Of a stretch of DNA of 7,289 nt, positions 1 through 5,981 are shown piece by piece. Under the pieces are notes generated by a model that made no database searches, was not told the DNA's origin, and worked only from the letters and a program-made list of their open reading frames with translations. The position numbers and the translations under genes were made by a program. Origin of the DNA: Jiangellaceae bacterium (GTDB taxonomy: Bacteria > Actinomycetota > Actinomycetes > Jiangellales > Jiangellaceae); assembly GCA_030146385.1 (NCBI GenBank), contig JASLBX010000511.1, positions 1 to 7,289 of the forward strand, given 5' to 3'. The stretch's first letter is position 1. Every line of letters starts with the position of its first letter.

Positions 1-176
1 TCCAGGTATTCGAGGTAGCTCTTGTTCTGCTCTAAGTCAGGCGCCGGCTCTACGGTCGCTGTACTCGCGCCGAACTGATCGCCCTCGAAAGGCTCGGCGA
101 GCGCGGCGGGTGCGACGAGCAGGCTCAGTGCGAATGCGAGCACTGCAGCGGCCGCGGTGCGGTTCTTGCGTGTCAT
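1..176 (-). CDS. Secreted protein, N-terminal fragment (function unknown)
   Basis: Only the first 58 codons are in the window; the gene continues past base 1. The start is ATG at 176, preceded by a run of six G on the coding strand (complement of 181-186) that can act as a ribosome binding site. Residues 1-27 form a textbook Sec signal peptide: a basic n-region (MTRKNR), a hydrophobic Ala/Leu/Val core, and a signal peptidase I site after Ala-Leu-Ala (about residue 27). There is no lipobox Cys, so the product is predicted to be released or wall-associated rather than a lipoprotein. The visible mature part (EPFEGDQFGAS..., then VEPAPDLEQNKSYLEYL) is acidic and hydrophilic and matches no domain I recognise. 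Export is well supported; function is unknown. No convincing -10 box was found in the roughly 100 bases upstream. Confidence 0.72.
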   Translation of the reverse strand, partial: MTRKNRTAAAAVLAFALSLLVAPAALAEPFEGDQFGASTATVEPAPDLEQNKSYLEYL

Positions 177-180
177 GGTT

Positions 181-186
181 CCCCCC
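181..186 (-). promoter_or_regulatory. Purine-rich ribosome binding site of the secreted-protein gene
   Basis: Six consecutive G on the minus strand lie 4 bases before the ATG at 176. This supports that start and makes the short fragment a credible gene, because it sits in the same frame as a perfect signal peptide. Confidence 0.5.
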
Positions 187-355
187 AGGTCGTGCACTCC
201 ACCTTTTGCGGAGCTACGTGTGCCGAGGCGATGGATGACCCGTTCGCCCCGTCGATAGCAAGAGGGCCCGCCCAGTTGGGTGATACAGATCGCCGGGGGT
301 TCCATGTCGTGCCTCAGTTGCCGGCTGATCAACCAATGAACCGCTGTGATCACTG

Positions 356-1252
356 TCAGTGGGCGAGGGCAATGAGCACCCGGTTGAGGGCGTCGTCCAG
401 GTTCCAGCGTTCGCTGAGGTCGACCAACGCCTCCGGGTCGCGCGGCTTGCGGGGGAGGGCGTCGTCAAATTCGGGGAGGGGGACGTCCGCCCGCACCCGA
501 ACCACGTCCGGGGCCACCTTCAGGTAGTCGGCCGCTTCGGCCAGGCGGTGCCGGATCGTGGGCGACATCTCGGCGCCCGGGTCGTCGAGAGCCTCGAGCA
601 GTCCTTCGATGCTGCCGAACCGACTGATCAGCGTAGCCGCTGTACTGGCGCCCACACCCTTGACGCCGGGCAGCCCGTCGCTGGGGTCGCCACGCAGAGT
701 CGCGAAGTCCGCGTACGATCGTCCGGGGATGCCGTACTTGGCCGTCACGGCCGCCTCATCGAGAACCTCGTGCCTGCCGACGCCACGGGCTGTGTAGAGG
801 ACCCGCACCTCCCGCTCGTCGTCCACCAGCTGGAACAGATCACGGTCGCCAGTCACGATGTCGACCGGGCCTGGGTCGCGGGCGGCGAGCGTCCCGATCA
901 CGTCGTCCGCTTCAAACCCTGAGGCGCCGACGTGTGCAAGCCCCAACGCGGTGAGGACATCGATGATGATCGGCACCTGGGCCTCGAGGGCGGGTGGCAC
1001 GTTCTCTGCGCCGGTAGCCGGGTTGGCGAGGCGGTGCTGCTTGTAGGACGGGAGCAGCGTGACGCGGAAGGCGGGACGCCAGTCGAGGTCCAGGCACGCC
1101 ACCAGACGATCAGGTGATCTAACGGTGATCAGGTGAGCGATGAAGTCGAGCAGACCGCGTACCGCGTTGACGGGCGTGCCGTCGGGTGCGGTGATCGAGT
1201 CCGGCACGCCGTAGTAGGCGCGAAAGTACAGCGACGCAGCGTCGAGCAGCAT
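356..1252 (-). CDS. Stand-alone 5'-3' exonuclease (Pol I 5'-nuclease domain family)
   Basis: A 298-residue protein corresponding to the 5'-nuclease (FEN-like) domain of DNA polymerase I without the polymerase part; such free-standing versions are common in actinobacteria beside a full polA. The family removes RNA primers and 5' flaps in replication and repair. Acidic metal-binding positions are visible: Asp4 in MLLDAASLYFRAYYG, the DLD at 55-57, ExDD at 114-117, GDRD at 135-138 and GDPSD at 188-192. The last is followed by the helix-hairpin-helix (H3TH) DNA-binding segment GLPGVKGVGASTAATLISRFGS at about 193-214. The start at 1252 is chosen because a GGAG ribosome binding site lies 7 bases upstream and homologues typically begin MLLD. 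An in-frame ATG at 1279 (307 aa) is the alternative, and an open frame reaches 1372 but would overlap the divergent peptidase. The stop is TGA at 356-358. Family assignment is firm; the in vivo role is inferred. Confidence 0.92.
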   Translation of the reverse strand: MLLDAASLYFRAYYGVPDSITAPDGTPVNAVRGLLDFIAHLITVRSPDRLVACLDLDWRPAFRVTLLPSYKQHRLANPATGAENVPPALEAQVPIIIDVLTALGLAHVGASGFEADDVIGTLAARDPGPVDIVTGDRDLFQLVDDEREVRVLYTARGVGRHEVLDEAAVTAKYGIPGRSYADFATLRGDPSDGLPGVKGVGASTAATLISRFGSIEGLLEALDDPGAEMSPTIRHRLAEAADYLKVAPDVVRVRADVPLPEFDDALPRKPRDPEALVDLSERWNLDDALNRVLIALAH

Positions 1253-1259
1253 CAGCCTG

Positions 1260-1263
1260 CTCC
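1260..1263 (-). promoter_or_regulatory. Ribosome binding site deciding the exonuclease start
   Basis: GGAG on the minus strand lies 7 bases before ATG 1252. The upstream candidate ATG at 1279 has no comparable site, so 1252 is preferred. Confidence 0.5.
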
Positions 1264-1285
1264 GGGACGCGCGATCCATGGGCGT

Positions 1286-1298
1286 TAGTCTCGCGCAT
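1286..1298 (+). promoter_or_regulatory. Candidate leaderless promoter of the M24 peptidase (-10 TAGTCT)
   Basis: TAGTCT at 1286-1291 fits the actinobacterial TAnnnT -10 pattern and ends 7 bases before ATG 1299, the spacing expected if transcription starts at the A of the start codon. No Shine-Dalgarno sequence is present and no clear -35 box is visible. The element lies in the 46-base gap shared with the divergent exonuclease. Confidence 0.45.
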
Positions 1299-2390
1299 AT
1301 GTCGACGACCGAGCGCCTTGCCCGGGCCCAGGGCGCCGCCGCAGCTGCGGGAATGGACGCCATCCTGGTCACTCCGGGACCCGACCTGCGCTACCTGACC
1401 GGTTACGCCGCACTGCCGCTGGAGCGGCTCACGTGCTTGGTCCTGCCGGCGAGGGGGGACGCGACTCTGGTCGTGCCCAAGCTCGAGCGGCCGGCGGCCG
1501 AGGCGTCCGGGGTCGGCGCAGCCGTCGAGATTGTGGACTGGCCCGAGACGGCCGATCCGGTCGCTCTGGTGGCCGGGTTGCTGCCGCCGGCGCGAACGGT
1601 GGGGCTCGACAACCACATGTGGGCGGAGAAGGTGCTGCGGTTCCGGGCGGCGATGCCGGACGCGGAGCAGGTTCTGGCGGGGGACGTACTCAGCGGGCTG
1701 CGGATCCGTAAGTCAGCCGACGAGATCGACGCGCTGCGCGAAGCCGGCGCCGCCATCGACCGGGTCCACGCGCGGATGGCGGAGTGGCTCCGGCCCGGGC
1801 GGACGGAACGCGACGTGGGCCGCGACATCGCGGACGCCATCGTCGCCGAGGGACACACCAGGGTCGACTTCGTGATCGTGGCGTCCGGCCCGAACTCCGC
1901 CAGCCCGCACCACGAGACGAGTGACCGGGTCATCGAAGCCGGAGACCCGGTCGTGGTCGACATCGGCGGCACGACGGAGGCCGGGTACTGCTCTGACGAG
2001 ACCCGCACGTACGCCGTGGGGGAGCCGCCCGCCGAGTTCGTCAAGGCCTACAAGACCTTGCTCGACGCGCAAGTCGCCGCCTGCGAGCACGCCCGGCCGG
2101 GTGTGACGGCGGCGTCGGTCGACGGTGCGGCCCGCTCTGTCCTGGACGCCGCCGGGCTCGGGTCGTACTTCGTCCACCGGACGGGGCATGGGATTGGCCT
2201 GGAGACGCACGAGGAGCCGTACATCGTGGCTGGCAACACGACTGAGCTCGAGCCGGGCATGGCGTTCTCGATCGAGCCGGGGTTCTACATCCAGGGCAAG
2301 TTCGGTGCCCGGATCGAGGACATCGTCGTCACCACGGCCGACGGCGCCGAGCGGCTCAATCTGCGCCCGCGCGAGCTCGCCATCCTGTGA
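1299..2390 (+). CDS. M24-family metallopeptidase (Xaa-Pro aminopeptidase / dipeptidase-like)
   Basis: A 363-residue cytosolic peptidase with the two-domain creatinase/prolidase layout: an N-terminal creatinase-like domain (about 1-130) and a C-terminal pita-bread catalytic domain (about 142-358). All five expected ligands of the dinuclear metal centre are visible: Asp221 (VVVDIGG), Asp233 (CSDETRT), His297 (HRTGHGIG), Glu326 (SIEPGFY) and Glu340 (GARIEDIV). The HH pair at 204-205 (ASPHHET) lies where family members carry a substrate-binding His. Length is typical of PepQ/YpdF-type enzymes, which cleave X-Pro dipeptides or N-terminal residues before Pro; exact specificity cannot be read. ATG 1299 is chosen over ATG 1278, which overlaps the exonuclease's alternative start and lacks a promoter or RBS. 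The gene ends 9 bases from the convergent aminotransferase. Confidence 0.93.
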   Translation: MSTTERLARAQGAAAAAGMDAILVTPGPDLRYLTGYAALPLERLTCLVLPARGDATLVVPKLERPAAEASGVGAAVEIVDWPETADPVALVAGLLPPARTVGLDNHMWAEKVLRFRAAMPDAEQVLAGDVLSGLRIRKSADEIDALREAGAAIDRVHARMAEWLRPGRTERDVGRDIADAIVAEGHTRVDFVIVASGPNSASPHHETSDRVIEAGDPVVVDIGGTTEAGYCSDETRTYAVGEPPAEFVKAYKTLLDAQVAACEHARPGVTAASVDGAARSVLDAAGLGSYFVHRTGHGIGLETHEEPYIVAGNTTELEPGMAFSIEPGFYIQGKFGARIEDIVVTTADGAERLNLRPRELAIL

Positions 2391-2399
2391 CTACTCCGA

Positions 2400-3446
2400 T
2401 CAGGTGAGCAAGGCGGACAGCGCCAGGTCGACGTCCGATTCGGTCGTGTAGAGGTGGAACGACGCGCGCACCCGGCCACCGCGGACCGCAGCTCGCACTC
2501 CAGCCGCAGCCAGCCGGTCCTGCGCGCCCGGCACGTCCACCGACACGATCGCGGAGTCACCCTCGGGAAGGCCCATCCCGGCGCGGAACCGGTTCGCGAG
2601 GCCGACGTTGTGGGCGTGGACGGCCGCGACGCCGACCTTCTCGATGACGTCGAGCGCCGGTGCCGTCCCAACCCAGCTGAACCACGCCGGCGAGATGTCG
2701 AACGCTCGCGCGTCGGTGGCCAGGCGCAGCGGCGGGCCGTAGTACGACGTGTGCGGATCCTCGCCGGCCCACCACCCGGCCTGTGACGGCACGAGACGCT
2801 CACGCAACTCGGGCCGGGTGACGAGGAAGGCAGTCCCTCGGGGCGCGAGCAGCCACTTGTACGCGCCGCACACCAACGCGTCGAACCGGCTCGCGTCCAC
2901 CGGCAGCCAGCCGCACGCCTGGGTCCCGTCTGCGACCGTTAGCGCGCCGGCATCGGCGGCGGCGGAAGTAGCCGCGTCGACGTCGACCACCTCGCCGGTC
3001 GCTGACTGGACGACGCTGAAGGCCACGAGATAGGTGCTGTCGTCGATGGCGTCAGGCAGGTCGCGTGCCGGCACGGTCCGCACCTGCACGCCTCGGCTCT
3101 CCTGGGCGAGCCAGGGGAACAGGTTCGAGGTGAACTCTTCTTCCGGCGCCAGCACTCGAGCACCGGCGTGGAGCGCCGAGGCGATCGGCGCCAGCAGTTG
3201 GGACACTTGCGCACCGGTCGTAACGTCACCCGGCGCCACGCCGGTCAGGCGGGCGAACGACTCTCGCGCGCGGATAGTCGACTCGCCCCACGGCTCCCAG
3301 TCGACTCCTCCGGCCCGCCAGTCCGCCAGCGCCGCCTGGAGCGCGTCCCACGCTGGCTGCGGCGGCAGCCCGTAGGAGGCGGTGTTGAGATAGCCGGGCA
3401 CGGGCGTGAAGAGCAGTTGCGCCTTGGCGACGTCCACGAGCGTCAT
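2400..3446 (-). CDS. Class V aminotransferase-fold PLP-dependent enzyme
   Basis: A 348-residue fold-type I PLP enzyme of the aminotransferase class V / cysteine desulfurase-like group. The probable Schiff-base lysine is Lys197 in LVCGAYKWLLAPRGTAF, and the PLP-ring-binding Asp-x-x-Gln is Asp173/Gln176 in VADGTQACGW. The GAQVSQLL segment at 78-85 is in place to bind the cofactor phosphate. It is probably not a true cysteine desulfurase: the only cysteines are 178 and 193, none in the region (about 220-245) where SufS/IscS-type enzymes carry the catalytic Cys. The position before SNLFPW, usually a PLP-stacking His in desulfurases, appears to be Phe105. Related members include isopenicillin N epimerase-like and EgtE-like enzymes, but the substrate is unknown. 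At 348 aa it is somewhat shorter than the usual roughly 380-400. The start is ATG 3446 with a weak RBS. The neighbouring Lrp-type regulator suggests control by amino acids. Confidence 0.88.
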   Translation of the reverse strand: MTLVDVAKAQLLFTPVPGYLNTASYGLPPQPAWDALQAALADWRAGGVDWEPWGESTIRARESFARLTGVAPGDVTTGAQVSQLLAPIASALHAGARVLAPEEEFTSNLFPWLAQESRGVQVRTVPARDLPDAIDDSTYLVAFSVVQSATGEVVDVDAATSAAADAGALTVADGTQACGWLPVDASRFDALVCGAYKWLLAPRGTAFLVTRPELRERLVPSQAGWWAGEDPHTSYYGPPLRLATDARAFDISPAWFSWVGTAPALDVIEKVGVAAVHAHNVGLANRFRAGMGLPEGDSAIVSVDVPGAQDRLAAAGVRAAVRGGRVRASFHLYTTESDVDLALSALLT

Positions 3447-3447
3447 C

Positions 3448-3483
3448 CTGTCACTCGGTCTGCGAGCCGACTAAGGTGTGCCC
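3448..3483 (+). promoter_or_regulatory. Divergent control region with leaderless lrp-type promoter
   Basis: TAAGGT at 3472-3477 fits a TAnnnT -10 box and ends 6 bases before GTG 3484, a leaderless arrangement. CTGTCA at 3448-3453 matches four of six bases of a -35 box with an 18-base spacer. The whole gap to the divergent aminotransferase start (3446) is 37 bases, so any regulator bound here affects both genes. Confidence 0.5.
3454..3466. promoter_or_regulatory. Short dyad CTCG-N5-CGAG, candidate operator
   Basis: A perfect 4-base inverted repeat with a 5-base centre lies between the putative -35 and -10 of the Lrp-type gene, inside the divergent gap. Lrp/AsnC proteins usually bind weakly conserved dyads in the intergenic region beside their own gene, so position and form suit an autoregulatory site. 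The arms are short and could arise by chance in GC-rich DNA. Confidence 0.3.
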
Positions 3484-3924
3484 GTGGAGGAGATCGACCG
3501 GCAGATCGTCAGGCTGCTGTCCCGCGACGGCCGGATGAGCTACACGGACCTCGGAAAGGCGACCGGCCTGTCGACCTCGGCGGTCCACCAGCGGGTCCGG
3601 CGGCTCGAGGAGCGCGGGGTCATCCGTGGGTATTCCGCCGTAGTCGACTTCGAGGCCATCGGGCTGCCGCTCACGGCCTTCATCTCGATCAAGCCGATGG
3701 ACCCCAGCCAGCCGGACGACGCTCCGGAGCGCCTGGCCGACTTCCCCGAGATCGAGGCGTGCCATTCGGTCGCGGGCGATGAGAGCTACATCCTGAAGGT
3801 CCGTGTCGGCACGCCCGGCGAGCTGGAGGATCTGCTGGCGCGCATCCGCACCAAGGCGAGCGTGTCCACGCACACGACGATCGTGTTGTCCACGCCGTAC
3901 GAGGCTCGCCCGCCAGCGCGCTGA
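3484..3924 (+). CDS. Lrp/AsnC family transcriptional regulator
   Basis: A 146-residue DNA-binding regulator. Residues 1-50 are the AsnC-type winged helix-turn-helix (EEIDRQIVRLLSRDGR, then DLGKATGLSTSAVHQRVRRLEERGVIRGY), and about 60-138 form the RAM ligand-binding and oligomerisation domain with the characteristic HSVAGDESYILKVRV strand. Family members sense amino acids or related metabolites as dimers to octamers. GTG 3484 is chosen because a -10 box (TAAGGT) ends 6 bases before it; GTG 3478, two codons upstream, would lie within the space between -10 and transcription start. The gene is head-to-head with the PLP enzyme, the most likely target besides itself, and is followed after 33 bases by the alpha/beta hydrolase. 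The ligand cannot be read from sequence. Confidence 0.93.
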   Translation: MEEIDRQIVRLLSRDGRMSYTDLGKATGLSTSAVHQRVRRLEERGVIRGYSAVVDFEAIGLPLTAFISIKPMDPSQPDDAPERLADFPEIEACHSVAGDESYILKVRVGTPGELEDLLARIRTKASVSTHTTIVLSTPYEARPPAR

Positions 3925-3929
3925 GAACG

Positions 3930-3949
3930 TACACTCCATCAAAGAGAGG
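3930..3949 (+). promoter_or_regulatory. Candidate promoter and RBS of the alpha/beta hydrolase
   Basis: TACACT at 3930-3935 fits a -10 box just after the regulator's stop codon. GAGAGG at 3944-3949 is a good Shine-Dalgarno sequence 8 bases before the TTG start at 3958. No -35 box is evident, so readthrough from the regulator gene is also possible. Confidence 0.42.
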
Positions 3950-3957
3950 CTCCGCCG

Positions 3958-4929
3958 TTGACGACCGACCCTGTACTCGGGCCGCCGTACACCGCCCGCA
4001 CCATTCAGCTGACCCCCGACGAAGAAGGCGAGGTCGTCGCGACGCTGGTGAGCCGGCCTGCGGAGACGCCGAGCGGCAGGGCGGTTCTGTATGTGCACGG
4101 GTACGTCGACTACTTCTTCCACGACCATGTGGCCCAGTTCTGGGTCGACGAGGGGTACGACTTCTATGCGCTCGACCTGCGCAAGTACGGCCGATCGATC
4201 CGGCCCCATCAGACTCCGGCGTACTGCACGGACCTGGCGGAGTTCGACGAGGAACTCGACGCGGCCGTGGAGATGATCCGCGATGAGGACGGTCACCAGG
4301 AGCTCGTCGTCATGGCCCACTCCATGGGCGGCCTGGTGACGTCCTTGTGGATCGACCGCAAGGGCGCTGACAACGCTGTGGACGCACTGGTGCTCAACAG
4401 TCCCTGGTTCGCCCACAACGGGCCGTGGTGGGAACGTACCGCGTTGGTCGGCCGCACCATCGAGGTCGTAGGGGCACGGCGCCAACGCCTGCGACTCCCC
4501 ATCAAGATGTCGGTTCACCAGGGTCACAGCGTGCATCGTGACTTCCGAGGTGAATGGGACTACGACCTGACGTGGAAGCCGGTCGGCGGCTTCGCCACGC
4601 TGGCCGCCTTCGGCCGGGCGATCCGGCGGGCCCAGACCGAGGTTGCTCGCGGGCTGGACATACCGTGCCCGGTGCTCGTCGCGTGCTCGACGCGCAGTAT
4701 CCGCTCGTCCCGCTGGACCGACGAGTTCTTGCGCGCCGACCTTCTGCTCAATGTGGACGACATCGTCGCTCGGGGCTCCCGGCTGGGGCGGCTCGTCACC
4801 ATCGCCCGCATCGAGGACGGCATGCACGATCTTGCCTTGTCGAGCGAGCGGCCACGGGAGCACTACTTCGCGGAAGTGCGCCGGTGGTGCCGGACGTACG
4901 TCGGTACTTGGAATGCTCGGACGCCCTGA
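3958..4929 (+). CDS. Alpha/beta hydrolase, serine aminopeptidase S33 / lysophospholipase-like
   Basis: A 323-residue hydrolase without signal peptide or membrane segment, so presumably cytosolic. The fold markers are in order: oxyanion-hole HGY at 47-49 (LYVHGYVDYFF), nucleophile elbow AHSMGG with Ser122, acid residue in RADLLLNVDD (Asp261 by position, or Asp267/268), and catalytic His290 in EDGMHDL. Such enzymes cleave carboxylic esters such as lysophospholipids or monoacylglycerols; the substrate here is unknown. The nucleophile elbow begins with Ala rather than Gly, a variation also seen in lysophospholipase-type members. The start is TTG 3958, backed by GAGAGG 8 bases upstream and a fitting N-terminus; no ATG or GTG occurs nearby in frame. 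It lies between the regulator and the transporter on the same strand, with 33- and 9-base gaps, so the three may be co-transcribed. Confidence 0.9.
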   Translation: MTTDPVLGPPYTARTIQLTPDEEGEVVATLVSRPAETPSGRAVLYVHGYVDYFFHDHVAQFWVDEGYDFYALDLRKYGRSIRPHQTPAYCTDLAEFDEELDAAVEMIRDEDGHQELVVMAHSMGGLVTSLWIDRKGADNAVDALVLNSPWFAHNGPWWERTALVGRTIEVVGARRQRLRLPIKMSVHQGHSVHRDFRGEWDYDLTWKPVGGFATLAAFGRAIRRAQTEVARGLDIPCPVLVACSTRSIRSSRWTDEFLRADLLLNVDDIVARGSRLGRLVTIARIEDGMHDLALSSERPREHYFAEVRRWCRTYVGTWNARTP

Positions 4930-4935
4930 TAGGTT
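4927..4935 (+). promoter_or_regulatory. Candidate extended -10 promoter overlapping the hydrolase stop codon
   Basis: The hydrolase TGA (4927-4929) is followed directly by TAGGTT, together reading TGnTAnnnT, an extended -10 form. It is placed to start transcription just before the transporter's start codon (TTG 4939 or GTG 4945). The pattern is short, so this is tentative. Confidence 0.3.
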
Positions 4936-4938
4936 CCG

Positions 4939-5916
4939 TTGATCGTGCTTGAGACTTCGAACTCTGCTCGATCTGACCGGACCTGGATGGTCGCGCTGGC
5001 GGCCGCGCTCTGGGGCACCTCGGCCCTGATGCGTGAGCCGCTCACCCAGGACCTGGGTATGGCCTCGTCCACCGTCGTGTTCGCAGAGCACTTCGTCCTC
5101 GTGCTGTGCCTCCTGCCCTGGCTTCCGGCCGCTCTGCGGGCGTGGTGGTCCTCTTCGGCCCGGACGAGAGTGGCCATCGTCGTCATCGGGGCGGGGGCGT
5201 CGGCGCTCGCGACCACGCTGTTCACCGCGGCGTTCGCGACCGGGTTCGCGATCGACGGCAGGCCCGACGTGATCACGCCAGTGGCCCTCCAGAAGCTCCA
5301 GCCGTTGATCGCCGTGCTGCTGGCCGCGGTCATCCTTGGCGAGCGGATGCGGCCGGTCTTCTGGCTGTTCGTGTTGCCGGCGCTCGGGGGAGCGTGGTTC
5401 CTCGCCTTCGCCGAGCCGTTCGATGTCACGTTGCAGACTGCTAAGGCGTCGCTGCTGGCGCTGGGCGCGGCCACCCTGTGGGCGTCCGGCACGGTGCTCG
5501 GGCGGCTGGTTGGTTCGGAGCTGACGGCTACGCAGATCACGACGCTGAGGTTCTTCTTCGGGCTGGCGACGATGATCGTAGTCGTCGGAGTCCAGGGCGA
5601 GTCGTACACGGTGCCGTGGGAGGGCGTTGTGTACATCGTTCCGCTGGCCTTGATCGTCGGCCTGCTGGCGCTCAGCCTCTACTACCGCGGTCTACAGTTC
5701 ACGCCCGCATCCCGCGCTACGTTCGCGGAGCTGGCATTTCCGCTGACCGCGGCGGCGGTCGGGCTGGCGCTGGGCCGCAACCTGGTATGGAACCAGTGGG
5801 TCGGTTTTGCGGTTCTGCTCGTCGCGGTGACCGCGCTGGCGTTGCACGAGAGCAGGAGCCGCCGCCCCGCCGTCACCGTCCCGGACCGAGTCGAAGACGC
5901 GTTGACTGTTCGCTAG
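4939..5916 (+). CDS. EamA-domain (DMT superfamily) transporter
   Basis: A 325-residue integral membrane protein with about ten hydrophobic segments arranged as two EamA repeats, roughly 16-157 and 170-303. Recognisable family signatures are WGTSALMREPL near the start of repeat one, the QKLQPLIAVLLAAVILGERM segment at 118-137, and in repeat two WASGTVLGRL and YYRGLQF...ASRATFAELAFPLTAA. DMT transporters of this type move amino acids, nucleosides or other small metabolites, often outward. The C-terminus (304-325) is charged and cytosolic. The start is uncertain: TTG 4939 has a weak AGG five bases upstream, while GTG 4945 would suit a leaderless message. The gene begins 9 bases after the hydrolase stop. 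Given the Lrp-type regulator and PLP enzyme nearby, amino-acid export is a reasonable but unproven guess. Confidence 0.92.
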   Translation: MIVLETSNSARSDRTWMVALAAALWGTSALMREPLTQDLGMASSTVVFAEHFVLVLCLLPWLPAALRAWWSSSARTRVAIVVIGAGASALATTLFTAAFATGFAIDGRPDVITPVALQKLQPLIAVLLAAVILGERMRPVFWLFVLPALGGAWFLAFAEPFDVTLQTAKASLLALGAATLWASGTVLGRLVGSELTATQITTLRFFFGLATMIVVVGVQGESYTVPWEGVVYIVPLALIVGLLALSLYYRGLQFTPASRATFAELAFPLTAAAVGLALGRNLVWNQWVGFAVLLVAVTALALHESRSRRPAVTVPDRVEDALTVR

Positions 5917-5933
5917 TTCGTCGCAGCGGGCAC

Positions 5934-5969
5934 AGCTCGTGTTGTAGCTCGTCGCGTAGCTTGCCACGT
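5934..5969 (+). repeat. Three tandem 12-base repeats upstream of the antitoxin (candidate operator)
   Basis: Three adjoining 12-mers begin at 5934, 5946 and 5958: AGCTCGTGTTGT, AGCTCGTCGCGT and AGCTTGCCACGT (consensus AGCTYGYnnnGT). They end at the first base of the -10 box TATACT. A fourth similar motif, AGTTCGTCGC at 5915, is out of register. Ribbon-helix-helix repressors often bind short direct repeats spaced about one helical turn apart, so this is a plausible binding site for the antitoxin encoded next door. That function is inferred. Confidence 0.5.
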
Positions 5970-5981
5970 ATACTGTATGGT
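5969..5981 (+). promoter_or_regulatory. Leaderless promoter of the toxin-antitoxin operon (-10 TATACT)
   Basis: TATACT at 5969-5974 differs from the TATAAT consensus at one base and ends 7 bases before ATG 5982, with no Shine-Dalgarno sequence. GTAT recurs at 5968, 5975 and 5980, and ATACTGTAT (5970-5978) is a small dyad, so repressor contacts may also overlap the start. No consensus -35 is present; that region is occupied by the 12-base repeats. Confidence 0.6.

Noticed and set aside
326..352. Two TGATCA palindromes 21 bases apart just downstream of the exonuclease stop
   Set aside because: TGATCA also occurs inside coding sequence in this window, so the pair is probably chance. It could form a weak hairpin but has no terminator-like features.
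177..355. Search for a small gene or RNA in the 179-base gap between the secreted-protein start and the exonuclease stop
   Set aside because: Small open frames here lack a ribosome binding site and recognisable product; only weak hairpins such as CCCAGTTGGG (271-280) are present. It most likely holds the promoter of the secreted-protein gene, though no clear -10 box was found.
1119..1616. 165-codon open frame on the minus strand spanning the exonuclease/peptidase junction
   Set aside because: Shadow frame of Arg/Gly-rich composition crossing two well-supported genes.
3451..5091. 546-codon open frame on the minus strand
   Set aside because: It lies antisense to the regulator, hydrolase and start of the transporter, all of which have clear family motifs. 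Its translation is Arg/Gly/Pro/His-rich without any domain, as expected of shadow frames in GC-rich DNA.
4863..5636. 257-codon open frame on the minus strand
   Set aside because: Antisense to the EamA transporter; low-complexity Ser/Thr/Ala composition and no recognisable motif.
5934..5969. The tandem repeats as a CRISPR array or plasmid-type iterons
   Set aside because: Units are only 12 bases, directly adjoining without spacers, only three copies, and no cas or replication initiator gene is nearby; an operator is the better explanation.
5478..5981. Upstream extension of the antitoxin frame, giving a 253-residue protein
   Set aside because: The extension is an out-of-frame shadow of the transporter gene; the RHH domain begins exactly at ATG 5982 behind a near-consensus -10 box.
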